Assembly (NCBI GenBank): GCA_027694045.1
Contig: JAQEWB010000002.1
Coordinates: 434,001 to 498,000 of the forward strand
Length of the DNA: 64,000 bases
From: Bacillaceae bacterium OF18-1A
Lineage (GTDB): Bacteria; Bacillota; Bacilli; Bacillales; Bacillaceae_G
Direction of reading: 5' to 3'
Made by a program: the position numbers and the translations under genes. Shown here piece after piece: positions 25,275 through 35,269 of the stretch; position 1 is the first letter of the stretch, and each line of letters opens with the position of its first letter. Below the pieces are notes generated by a model. It was not told the DNA's origin. It did no database searches and worked only from the letters and a program-made list of their open reading frames with translations.

Positions 25275-26546
25275 TTCCTTATTTCTTACAGCTGGTAATA
25301 TAATAATCGCTTCAGTACCTTTTCCACTTTCACTTTTATATTCCAGTGTACCATTATGCGCTTGTAAAATACTAAACGTTACCATAAGCCCTAATCCCGT
25401 TCCTTTTTCTTTCAAAGAATAATAAGGTTGTCCAAGTCTTGCCAATTGCTCTTTCGTCATTCCAACACCACTATCTTTAACTCTTATTACGATTGTTTCA
25501 CCTTTTTGAATAGCAGTTACTTTTAAATATCCTTTATTTCCTTGAATTGCTTCAATGCCATTCTTAACTACGTTCATAATAGCTTGCTTCAATTTCGTCT
25601 TATCGCCAATCGTATACAGGCTCTCAGAAATCTCAACCTGCAAATATACCCCTTGCATTGCTGCAAATGATGACATCAGAGTAGTCATTTCTATTAATTG
25701 TGCTGATAAACAAATATGTTCTTTTTTCTCAATTTGTGGCCTTGCTAAATTCAAATAATCTGAGATAATTTGTTCGGCCCGATCCAATTCAGCTAATACG
25801 AGGCGCATATACTCTTTATTCTTCACATCCTCCGTGCTCTCTAGCAATTGGATAAATCCACGAACAACGGTAAGCGGATTTCGAACTTCATGTGCAACAC
25901 TTGCTGCTAATTCACTGACAATATTAAGCTTTTCTGACTTTTGCATCTCTGTACGTAGTAATGCATTTTCATTTAAATATTCCGTCAAATACACTTGAAA
26001 CACCATCGTCATAACCATAATTAGCGAAGCAAATATATATCCACTATATAAATGCGAAATATACAATGTAAACCCTGTTTCTAGCAGAACATTAATCATG
26101 CCGAATACTAAGGAAACAAGCACATAAAACGATGAAATCATAAATGCTAAAATCAGCTTCTTATCCCTTGAAAAAAGAGACCATTTCTTTGATAAAAACA
26201 ATGGAACAATCAATAGAAATATTACTTCTATAATTGGAAGAAGACTCATTCCCTTTAGTACCCATTCGTATGTAACGAAAATTATAGCTGGGATTAAACC
26301 AACAATCCCACCATATAAGAAACCACTAACGATTGGGATTGGGTGAAAGTTGTACCCACACATATCACCAAAACAAATAGAGTAGGTCATGGAGAGAACG
26401 AGCGTAACGCTAGATAAAAACATAATAAAGTAGCGATTCGGCTTCGGAGGCATTTCTTGATAACGATTTAAACGAATCGCTTCATATAAAAATAGTGGCA
26501 AAATAATGATGGCAATTTGAATCATTAAATCACGGATAAGCTCCAT
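25272..26546 (-). CDS. KinB-like membrane sensor histidine kinase
   Basis: 424 residues. Seen: five to six membrane spans (about 5-190) of the 5TM-LYT type (IPIVSGFLYGGIVGLIPAII), HisKA H-box VAHEVRNPLTVVRGF (phospho-His about 220), N-box NVVKNGIEAI, G1 VKDSGVGM, F/G2 region PYYSLKEKGTGLGL. This is the architecture of B. subtilis KinB, a phosphorelay kinase feeding Spo0F for sporulation. B. cereus-group genomes carry several such kinases; which one this matches functionally is not clear. No partner response regulator is adjacent, as expected for phosphorelay kinases. All catalytic boxes are intact. Confidence 0.88.
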   Translation of the reverse strand: MELIRDLMIQIAIIILPLFLYEAIRLNRYQEMPPKPNRYFIMFLSSVTLVLSMTYSICFGDMCGYNFHPIPIVSGFLYGGIVGLIPAIIFVTYEWVLKGMSLLPIIEVIFLLIVPLFLSKKWSLFSRDKKLILAFMISSFYVLVSLVFGMINVLLETGFTLYISHLYSGYIFASLIMVMTMVFQVYLTEYLNENALLRTEMQKSEKLNIVSELAASVAHEVRNPLTVVRGFIQLLESTEDVKNKEYMRLVLAELDRAEQIISDYLNLARPQIEKKEHICLSAQLIEMTTLMSSFAAMQGVYLQVEISESLYTIGDKTKLKQAIMNVVKNGIEAIQGNKGYLKVTAIQKGETIVIRVKDSGVGMTKEQLARLGQPYYSLKEKGTGLGLMVTFSILQAHNGTLEYKSESGKGTEAIIILPAVRNKE

Positions 26547-26855
26547 AGCCTCTCATCCCCTATATGTATTTTGATATGATTATATCATTTTATAGTTGTA
26601 TTTGTTTTAAAATTTGGATTTTTCTTAATATATTTGTTAATTCTTTGTTAACAACCGATAATAATTGTTACAGATTTTCGAAATGATCGTAAACCCTGTA
26701 CCAAATTTCCTTCGGGCATTATACAATGAATACGGATTAAAAAGAAAATAAAAAACACTTCATTAGACGGACAACTATAAGAAATTACAGCATATAATCC
26801 ATACTATCTATGTTTACAAATAAGTGATCATTACTTTAGTAGGAGGAAGATAAAT

Positions 26856-27056
26856 ATGGCGGGTACTACGCTTGTTTTAAAAGAAGAAAATTTGGTTGTT
26901 CTAGAAAATGTTGAAAAATCGGTGTATGAAGAGTTACAACATAAAGCAGGAGATGAAGATTGCACATGCGCAGTGAATGAATCAGTGGTTCACCTCGGTA
27001 AAGTATCCTCTGTACTTTGGAACGAAGATGAAATAGATTGGGAATACGGATATTAA
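26856..27056 (+). CDS. Small acidic hypothetical protein
   Basis: 66 residues, acidic (many Glu/Asp), with a CTC pair in DEDCTCAVNESVVHLG and an aromatic tail WNEDEIDWEYGY. No family recognised. It is supported by a strong GTAGGAGGAAGAT ribosome site and an immediate terminator. The region upstream (26547-26855) holds no other gene. Confidence 0.7.
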   Translation: MAGTTLVLKEENLVVLENVEKSVYEELQHKAGDEDCTCAVNESVVHLGKVSSVLWNEDEIDWEYGY

Positions 27057-27084
27057 AAAGTCGCTTACAGCGGCTTTTTTTTTT
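27054..27084 (+). terminator. Terminator
   Basis: AAAAAGTCGCT / AGCGGCTTTTTT stem with a 4-nt loop and T tract right after the small acidic gene. Confidence 0.85.
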
Positions 27085-27175
27085 GCTCCCTCTTTCTAAA
27101 TTACATATACAAAGCGTAATCATAGAAAATATGATAAAATGAACTTAATTTTCAAACGGAAGAAAGGGAGATACA

Positions 27176-28339
27176 ATGGAACAATTCATTAATCCTAGAG
27201 TGAAGGACATCCAAATTTCTGGAATCCGCCAATTCTCTAATATGATTCAAAATTATGATAATCTTATCTCTTTAACAATTGGACAGCCCGATTTTCCTAC
27301 ACCGTCTCTAGTAAAAGAAGCGGCAAAACGGGCTATTACAGAAAATTATACAAGCTATACACACAACGCTGGTTTACTACAATTACGCGTAGCAGCTTGT
27401 AACTTTGTAAAAGATAACTACAATTTACATTATTCACCTGAAAACGAAACCATCGTTACAATCGGTGCTAGCGAAGCAATCGATGTTGCATTTCGAACAA
27501 TTTTAGAACCAGGAACGGAAGTCATTTTACCTGCTCCTATCTATCCAGGTTACGAGCCTATCATCCGACTATGCGGTGCTACTCCTATTTTTGTAGATGT
27601 TCGTGAAACTGGATTTCGTTTAACAGCTGAAGCTCTGCAAAATGCAATTACAGAACGAACAAGATGCGTCGTTTTACCATACCCTTCTAACCCAACTGGT
27701 GTAACTTTATCAAAAGAAGAACTAAAAGATATTGTAGATGTTTTAAAAGATAAAAATATTTTCGTTCTTTCTGATGAAATTTATAGCGAACTTGTATATG
27801 AGGAGAAACATACATCTATTGCTCATTTCCCAGAAATGCGTGAGAAAACTATTGTTATTAACGGTTTATCAAAATCTCATTCTATGACTGGTTGGCGCAT
27901 TGGTCTATTATTCGCACCAAGCTATTTAGCTGGTCACATTTTAAAAGTTCATCAATACAATGTAACGTGTGCTACTTCAATCGCCCAATATGCTGCAATC
28001 GAAGCACTAACAGCTGCTAAAGAAGCTCCAAGAATGATGCGTCATCAATATAAAAAACGTCGTGATTACGTATATAATAGACTCATTCAAATGGGCTTAC
28101 CCGTTGAGAAACCGACAGGTGCATTTTACTTATTCCCGTACGTCGGACATTTAACATCTTCATCATTTGATTTTGCACTTGATCTTGTAAAAGAAGCCGG
28201 GCTAGCCGTGGTTCCAGGAACAGCATTTTCTGAATATGGTGAAGGGTATCTTCGCTTGTCTTATGCTTATAGTATCGAAACTTTAAAAGAAGGCTGTGAC
28301 CGTTTAGAAGCCTTTCTAAAAGAAAAAGCTAAGAGTTAA
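27176..28339 (+). CDS. patA: Class I PLP aminotransferase PatA
   Basis: 387 residues, type I fold. B. subtilis PatA is assigned to N-acetyl-LL-diaminopimelate transamination, linking this gene to the dapH/dapL pathway at the window start. Seen: LTIGQPDFPTP (substrate loop), GASEAIDVAFRTIL, PYPSNPTGVTL (Asn of PLP site), VLSDEIYSELVY (Asp), INGLSKSHSMTGWRIGLL (Schiff-base Lys about 233), and RLSYAYS (Arg for carboxylate). The ATG follows AAAGGGAGAT. Single gene with its terminator overlapping malR's end. Confidence 0.9.
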   Translation: MEQFINPRVKDIQISGIRQFSNMIQNYDNLISLTIGQPDFPTPSLVKEAAKRAITENYTSYTHNAGLLQLRVAACNFVKDNYNLHYSPENETIVTIGASEAIDVAFRTILEPGTEVILPAPIYPGYEPIIRLCGATPIFVDVRETGFRLTAEALQNAITERTRCVVLPYPSNPTGVTLSKEELKDIVDVLKDKNIFVLSDEIYSELVYEEKHTSIAHFPEMREKTIVINGLSKSHSMTGWRIGLLFAPSYLAGHILKVHQYNVTCATSIAQYAAIEALTAAKEAPRMMRHQYKKRRDYVYNRLIQMGLPVEKPTGAFYLFPYVGHLTSSSFDFALDLVKEAGLAVVPGTAFSEYGEGYLRLSYAYSIETLKEGCDRLEAFLKEKAKS

Positions 28340-28356
28340 ACACTCTTAGCTTTTTT
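28323..28356. terminator. Bidirectional terminator patA/malR
   Basis: AAAAAGCTAAGAG / CTCTTAGCTTTTT stem with a 7-nt loop across the converging stops of patA and malR. Confidence 0.9.
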
Positions 28357-29377
28357 ATGCATATTGATCGCAAGTTTGACGCTTTAATAATTTATGTGGA
28401 ATGATGATACATTTCGCTGCCGACTCAGAATGTTCGACCTTATCAACTAATGCTTTCGCTGCTTCATATCCTAATTGATATATATTCACATCCACTGTAG
28501 AAAGCGGCGGACTCGCAATTTCTGATAATAAAGCATTGTTAAAGCTTACAATAGAAACATCCTTTGGTACAACGAATCCTTTTTTAGAAAGAGCACTTAA
28601 CACACCGAGCCCAATTAAATCATCTGTTGCTATAATTGCCGTTGGCGGTTGCTTCAACCCCATTAATTCTTCAACAGCTTTTTGACCACTCTCTCTCGAA
28701 AAATCAAAATGTAAAATATATTCTTTCGGTAATATGATATCTGCTAATTTTAAAGCATCACTCATACCTGCTAAACGATCTCTCGTTACAAGTAAATCTG
28801 ACCCCCCACCAATGAACGCAATTCGCTTATGTCCTAATGAAACCAAATATTCAGCTACTTCTCTTGCAGCTGTATAATTATCATTATCTACATATGTAAT
28901 TTCATCTTTTCGATCATATGGTTTTCCGATTAAAACAAACGGGAAGTTCTGTTTATGCAAATATTGAATAATCCGATCGTTCTCTCTTGAATACAAAAGA
29001 ATAATGCCACCGATTTGACGTCCTTGTACCATTTTTACAACACCATTAAAAATCTCTTCTTCCGTTTCACCTGTCGACATATAAAGCGCATATCCTTCCA
29101 TATGTGCAAATGAACTAATTCCTCTTATAACTTCTGGGAAGAACGGATTTTGAAAAGCTTTACTTGCAGAACTCGGCATAACAAGACCAAGCGTTTTTGT
29201 TGTTTGGTTCGCAAGATTTCTTGCATTTAAATTTGGGTGATATCCTAGTTCACTCATTACTTTCCGAACACGACGCTTCGTCTTTTCACTTATACTTGGA
29301 TTATCAGCAATTACACGAGAAACTGTTGATGGCGCTACATTCGCTTTCTTCGCCACGTCTTTAATTGTAACTGTCAT
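28355..29377 (-). CDS. malR: LacI-family regulator of maltodextrin genes
   Basis: 340 residues. Seen: LacI HTH (VTIKDVAKKANVAPSTVSRV, 3-22, with hinge helix NLNARNLANQ) and a periplasmic-binding-like effector domain (about 60-335: GLVMPSSASKAFQNPFFPEV, RIAFIGGGSDLLVTRDRLAG, IIATDDLIGLGVLSAL, PPLSTVDVNIYQLGYEAA). Position beside malEFG makes it the likely local repressor, released by maltose or maltodextrin. LacI-type sites around 33.2 and 37.0 kb are its probable targets. The ATG follows GAGGAGGGG. An inverted repeat at 29425-29441 could serve autoregulation. Confidence 0.88.
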   Translation of the reverse strand: MTVTIKDVAKKANVAPSTVSRVIADNPSISEKTKRRVRKVMSELGYHPNLNARNLANQTTKTLGLVMPSSASKAFQNPFFPEVIRGISSFAHMEGYALYMSTGETEEEIFNGVVKMVQGRQIGGIILLYSRENDRIIQYLHKQNFPFVLIGKPYDRKDEITYVDNDNYTAAREVAEYLVSLGHKRIAFIGGGSDLLVTRDRLAGMSDALKLADIILPKEYILHFDFSRESGQKAVEELMGLKQPPTAIIATDDLIGLGVLSALSKKGFVVPKDVSIVSFNNALLSEIASPPLSTVDVNIYQLGYEAAKALVDKVEHSESAAKCIIIPHKLLKRQTCDQYA

Positions 29378-29424
29378 AAAAATCCCCTCCTCTCATTTCT
29401 CTGCCATTTTCCATATATTTTGAT

Positions 29425-29441
29425 CTTGCATTCATTGCAAG
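29425..29441. promoter_or_regulatory. Inverted repeat upstream of malR
   Basis: CTTGCATTCATTGCAAG is a 17-bp near-perfect palindrome (6-bp arms) about 50 bp upstream of the malR start. It differs from the AACGTT-centred operators of the mal structural genes, so its regulator is uncertain. Confidence 0.4.
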
Positions 29442-29633
29442 TAATAGGAGAAGTCATAAACTTTCATTTAGTTATTCTATCTTGCAAAACTTATCATATT
29501 CTCCCTCTCCATGTATTGTAAGGGATATAACTCTTTTTTCCTATACTATAATATACTATTTATTTCACTTCTTTTCATATGTGATGTCAAATCTCTTTTC
29601 ATCGCCCTATATTTTTTTATAAGGCGATGAAAA

Positions 29634-29662
29634 GAAAAATGGGACAAAGCGTCCCATTTTTC
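29634..29662 (-). terminator. Terminator of the malEFG operon
   Basis: AAAAATGGGA / TCCCATTTTT stem with a 7-nt loop, overlapping the malG stop on the minus strand. It separates the operon from malR. Confidence 0.88.
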
Positions 29663-30503
29663 ATCCTTTCGTACCTCCAGCTGTTAAACCAGAAATAAAG
29701 TATTTTTGTAGTGATAGGAATAAAATTGAAATTGGTATTGCAATTAATACAGAGCCGGCTGCAAACGTCGTAAATTCATTACCAAATTTCTTCGCTACCA
29801 TTTCATATAATCCAACTGCCAAAGTATAATTTTCTGGTGTGCGCAAAATAATACTCGCCAAAATGAAGTCTGTAAATGGACCGATGAAAGTGAATAACGC
29901 TACAACCGCTACGATTGGCTTTGCAAGTGGCATAATGATTTGCCAGAAAATACGGAAATGACCTGCTCCATCCATGCGAGCTGACTCATCCAACTCTTTC
30001 GGAATCGTATCAAAATACCCTTTCATAAGCCATGTATTCATCGGAATAGCCCCGCCTACATAAATTAAAATTAACGCAAGATGTGTATCAATTAATCCTG
30101 TTAGTTGCGCTAATACGTAAAGTGCAATTAAAGCTGCAAAGTTCGGTATCATTTGCAGAATTAAAAATGTTAATAAACCATTTTTTCTTCCGACAAAACG
30201 ATATCTTGAAAATGCATAAGCAGTAAAACTAATTGCTAACACTGAGAAGAACATCGTTAAAACACTTACTTTTAATGTGTTTTTATACCAAAGTAAATAA
30301 TTACTGTTTTCCAAATCTAACAACTTACGATAATGATCTAACGTTGCATTCTTTGGAATAATACTTGATCCAGATAAACTATCACCTGGATTAAATGATG
30401 AGCCAATAATCCATAGTAATGGATAAAAAATAATGGCACACATTACAAAGATAACTAAGTAACTTAATGTGAGACGTAACATCTTTTGTCTTTTAATATT
30501 CAT
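29661..30503 (-). CDS. malG: Maltodextrin ABC transporter permease MalG
   Basis: 280 residues, six predicted membrane spans, binding-protein-dependent permease. Seen: EAA loop DESARMDGAGHFRIFWQIIMPLAKP (about 180-205), where the ATPase couples, and the MalG-like C-terminus LFLSLQKYFISGLTAGGTKG. Forms the membrane channel with MalF for maltose/maltodextrin import, powered by MsmX-type ATPase. Abuts malF with no gap; ribosome site AGAGGATATG lies inside malF. Confidence 0.93.
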   Translation of the reverse strand: MNIKRQKMLRLTLSYLVIFVMCAIIFYPLLWIIGSSFNPGDSLSGSSIIPKNATLDHYRKLLDLENSNYLLWYKNTLKVSVLTMFFSVLAISFTAYAFSRYRFVGRKNGLLTFLILQMIPNFAALIALYVLAQLTGLIDTHLALILIYVGGAIPMNTWLMKGYFDTIPKELDESARMDGAGHFRIFWQIIMPLAKPIVAVVALFTFIGPFTDFILASIILRTPENYTLAVGLYEMVAKKFGNEFTTFAAGSVLIAIPISILFLSLQKYFISGLTAGGTKG

Positions 30504-31805
30504 TTACATCATATCCTCTTCTTGGAATGATTTTGTTCTCTTAAATTGCCATAACGCAACTGTAATAACGATTAACGATAAAATCATTGTAAGAGCTGCT
30601 GCTTTTCCGTACTGCGCTGAAGTCATCGTCAACTTATAGATCCATGAAATTAAAATATCCGTTCCACCTGCATCTTGCCCTGCTACAGCAGGACCGCCAC
30701 CGTTAAATAGATAGATGATACTAAAATTATTAAAGTTAAACGTATATTGCGTAATTAATATTGGTGCTGTTGCATATAAAACGAGTGGCAATGTAATTTT
30801 GCGGAACTGTTGCCAAGCTGTCGCTCCATCTACTGTAGCCGCTTCATACAACTCTCCTGGAATCGATTGCAGTATACCTGTTGTCATTGCAAAGACGAAC
30901 GGGAATCCAAGCCATGTTTGAATCAGAATTAAAGCAACTTTCGACCAAAATGGATCTGTCATCCAAGCAATCTTTTCAATTCCGAATAGAGCCAATACTT
31001 GGTTATTAATTGCTCCAAACGTTTCATTAAACATACCAGCAAATACAAGAATAGATACGAATGCTGGAACAGCCCACGGTAAAATGAAGATTGTTCGAAT
31101 AATTGCCTTCCCTTTAATACCAGGCTGATTTACGATAATCGCTAAGAAAATACCAAGTGCAACTTGTAATGTCGTTGCCACGAATGTCCAAATGACAGTC
31201 CAAGAAAATACACTTACAAATGTATCTCTCCACATCGGTAATGTGAAAATATCAATAAAGTTTTTAAAGCCCACCCAATCTACTAATTTAGCTGGAGGAG
31301 AATGATATAAATCATAGTTTGTAAAACCAATTAAAATTACAAAGATGATTGGAAATACAACAACAAAGATAAGTAGTAGAAAACCCGGTGAAACCATTAA
31401 GTATGGAAAACCTTGATCTAATAAATTACGGTACTGCTCTTTTACAGAATTTAACGGTGTTCCTATATCACGTTTCTTTCCATTTTGATATGCATCATAT
31501 AAGTTAAATGCATATATTCCGAGGCCAAATACGATAACGATAAGTGCCAAAATTCCTTCGACTAATAGAAAAACAGAGTGGTCACGTGGAACTTCTGTAC
31601 CAAGTGTTACAATACCCCATAATCCCATGTTTAATAAATCAGCAAAGGCTACAATAAATGAACCTGTTAATACTAGAAAAATAAGACCTTTTACAAATTG
31701 TTTATTATACATTTGGCCCATGCCTGGAATGATTGATAACATGGTTGCCATTTTCCTATGTTTTGAACCGTTTAACCCATTTGCTGGTTCCATAGATGTT
31801 TGCAT
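30504..31805 (-). CDS. malF: Maltodextrin ABC transporter permease MalF
   Basis: 433 residues. Seen: an extra N-terminal membrane part (about 15-100: MLSIIPGMGQMYNKQFVKGL with three spans), typical of Gram-positive MdxF, then the six-span permease core with EAA loop LYEAATVDGATAWQQFRKITLPLV (about 320-345). ATG behind AAAAGGGGGAAGG. Separated from malE by a long stem-loop (31845-31876), probably to set malE above malFG in expression. Confidence 0.93.
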   Translation of the reverse strand: MQTSMEPANGLNGSKHRKMATMLSIIPGMGQMYNKQFVKGLIFLVLTGSFIVAFADLLNMGLWGIVTLGTEVPRDHSVFLLVEGILALIVIVFGLGIYAFNLYDAYQNGKKRDIGTPLNSVKEQYRNLLDQGFPYLMVSPGFLLLIFVVVFPIIFVILIGFTNYDLYHSPPAKLVDWVGFKNFIDIFTLPMWRDTFVSVFSWTVIWTFVATTLQVALGIFLAIIVNQPGIKGKAIIRTIFILPWAVPAFVSILVFAGMFNETFGAINNQVLALFGIEKIAWMTDPFWSKVALILIQTWLGFPFVFAMTTGILQSIPGELYEAATVDGATAWQQFRKITLPLVLYATAPILITQYTFNFNNFSIIYLFNGGGPAVAGQDAGGTDILISWIYKLTMTSAQYGKAAALTMILSLIVITVALWQFKRTKSFQEEDMM

Positions 31806-31844
31806 GTTCCTTCCCCCTTTTTTCTTCCTACATGGAAGGGAGAG

Positions 31845-31876
31845 AATTCGCGTCGCTCATATGAGCGACACGAATT
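31845..31876 (-). other. Long stem-loop between malE and malF
   Basis: AATTCGCGTCGCTCAT / ATGAGCGACACGAATT, 16-bp arms with one mismatch and no loop spacer beyond the centre, not followed by a T run on the minus strand. It fits an RNA-stabilising or processing structure rather than a terminator. Confidence 0.75.
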
Positions 31877-31881
31877 TCACC

Positions 31882-33141
31882 TTATTTTTGCTTATTATGA
31901 TTTGCCTCAATATTACCTTTAATTTGTTTCACTGCACTATCAAGCGCTGCTTTTGGTGCCTCTTTATCAGTAACAACTAATTGAAGTGCATCTCCAGCTG
32001 GTTTCCATACTTCTTGCATTTCTGGAATATTTGGCATTGGAATTCCATTTTCAGATTGTGTTGCAACCGCTTTTGCAGCTTCATTATCTTTAATAATTGG
32101 ATCTTCCATTACTGATTTTACTGGAGGAATTTCTTTCGTTTTCTCAAATCGAATTTTTGCGTTTTCTTCATTTGTTACCCATTCAGTGAATTTTGTAGCT
32201 AAATCATTTTGTTTAGAGAAGCTTGTTACATGCCATCCTTTAACCCCAACAAATGTTTTCATCGGTTGACCATTTGGTAATTTCGGCATTGGAGCAACAC
32301 CATAATCAATTCCGTTCTTTTCCATTGCTTGGAAAGCCCATGGTCCGTTCATAATAGATGCTGCTTTTCCTTCATTAAATAATCCATCAGCAGCAGGGCC
32401 TCCAGATTCACCAATAATACCTTTCGGGAATAACTTTTCTTTGTACCATTTTTGAAGATATTCAGCACCTTGTACTGCTCCACTATTATTTAATCCAACA
32501 TCGTTTGCATTTGGCTTTCCATCTTTTTCACCAAATACATATCCGCCCATACCTGCCATGAATGCATTAGCAAAGTAGAAGTTATCTCCTAATGCTAAAA
32601 ATCCGTATTTGCCATCTTTCGTAAAGTCTTTAGAGAAGTTAAACAACTCGTCCATTGTTTCTGGTGCTTTTTGCATCAACTTTTTATTATAAATAAAGAC
32701 CGGTGTTTCGATTGCTTTTGGTAATCCATATAACTTCCCATCATACGTTTGTGCTTGAACTGATAAGTCAGTAAATTTACTCTTCACTGCATCATCAACT
32801 TTCACTTCAGAAAGTAAACCTTCTGTTACAGCATTTCCGATTTGATCATGTGGCAATGTTACAACATCTGGCCCTGTTCCCGCCGGTCCATCAAGACGTA
32901 ACTTCTTCACTTGATCTGTCATTTGCATTTCAACAACTTTTACTTTTACTTTATATTTTTCCTCAAAGCTTTTCACTGCTGGTTCTAAACCAACGCCTTT
33001 TTTATCATCTTCCCAAACGAGAAGGTCATAATCTTTCTTCGCTTTACTTTCCTCTTTTTTCCCCGAATCTTTCGGTCCACATGCAGATAACATACCAATT
33101 GATAGTGCTGAAACCGTTAATAATGATAATGCTTTCTTCAT
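31882..33141 (-). CDS. malE: Maltodextrin-binding lipoprotein MalE
   Basis: 419 residues. Seen: lipoprotein signal with lipobox LSACG (Cys about residue 21), then a family 1 solute-binding fold: YDLLVWEDDKKGVGLEPAVK, GPDVVTLPHDQIGN, MNGPWAFQAMEKNGIDYGVA, GVKGWHVTSFSKQNDLATKF. It is anchored outside and hands maltodextrins to MalFG. First gene of the malEFG operon; ATG behind GGGAGGTTTTTT. Two AACGTT-centred LacI-type sites lie 41-108 bp upstream. Confidence 0.95.
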   Translation of the reverse strand: MKKALSLLTVSALSIGMLSACGPKDSGKKEESKAKKDYDLLVWEDDKKGVGLEPAVKSFEEKYKVKVKVVEMQMTDQVKKLRLDGPAGTGPDVVTLPHDQIGNAVTEGLLSEVKVDDAVKSKFTDLSVQAQTYDGKLYGLPKAIETPVFIYNKKLMQKAPETMDELFNFSKDFTKDGKYGFLALGDNFYFANAFMAGMGGYVFGEKDGKPNANDVGLNNSGAVQGAEYLQKWYKEKLFPKGIIGESGGPAADGLFNEGKAASIMNGPWAFQAMEKNGIDYGVAPMPKLPNGQPMKTFVGVKGWHVTSFSKQNDLATKFTEWVTNEENAKIRFEKTKEIPPVKSVMEDPIIKDNEAAKAVATQSENGIPMPNIPEMQEVWKPAGDALQLVVTDKEAPKAALDSAVKQIKGNIEANHNKQK

Positions 33142-33181
33142 CCCAAAAAACCTCCCTAAATTGTCTATGTACCTTAGTTAC

Positions 33182-33195
33182 TGAAAACGTTTGCA
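33182..33195. promoter_or_regulatory. LacI-type operator (MalR or CcpA cre) near malE
   Basis: TGAAAACGTTTGCA fits the cre pattern TGNAANCGNWNNCA and a LacI-family half-site pair around CG. It lies 41 bp before the malE start. Confidence 0.65.
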
Positions 33196-33235
33196 TTTAA
33201 TTGTTTAATAGAAGCGCAAACAAAATCCTAATCTA

Positions 33236-33249
33236 TGAAAACGTTTGCG
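33236..33249. promoter_or_regulatory. LacI-type operator, second copy
   Basis: TGAAAACGTTTGCG, spaced 54 bp from the first copy. Two sites at this spacing would allow looping or cooperative binding. Confidence 0.6.
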
Positions 33250-33386
33250 CTATTTGTCTATCATTATACATTCTTTTATTCATTTTGCAAATATATATTT
33301 TAAAATTAATGTCGGGGTACTCTTTATACATTGACTTTAGATGAAATGAATACTACTCTTATAAGCAATATTAAAGCTATACGGAA

Positions 33387-33400
33387 GGCAATCGTTTGCA
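33387..33400. promoter_or_regulatory. LacI-type operator upstream of cyclomaltodextrinase gene
   Basis: GGCAATCGTTTGCA, a weaker match to the same pattern, 67 bp before the start at 33467, so both divergent promoters carry sites. Confidence 0.45.
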
Positions 33401-33451
33401 ACATATGCTTTATTATTACAGTTAAGGGAACAATATGTATAGAGATATTAA

Positions 33452-35227
<1,776 letters not shown>

Positions 35228-35229
35228 CC

Positions 35230-35269
35230 AAAAAAATCCTTATGCCGAGATGACATAAGGATTTTTTTC
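35230..35269. terminator. Bidirectional terminator
   Basis: AAAAAAATCCTTATG / CATAAGGATTTTTTT stem with a 10-nt loop between the two converging GH13 genes. Confidence 0.92.
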
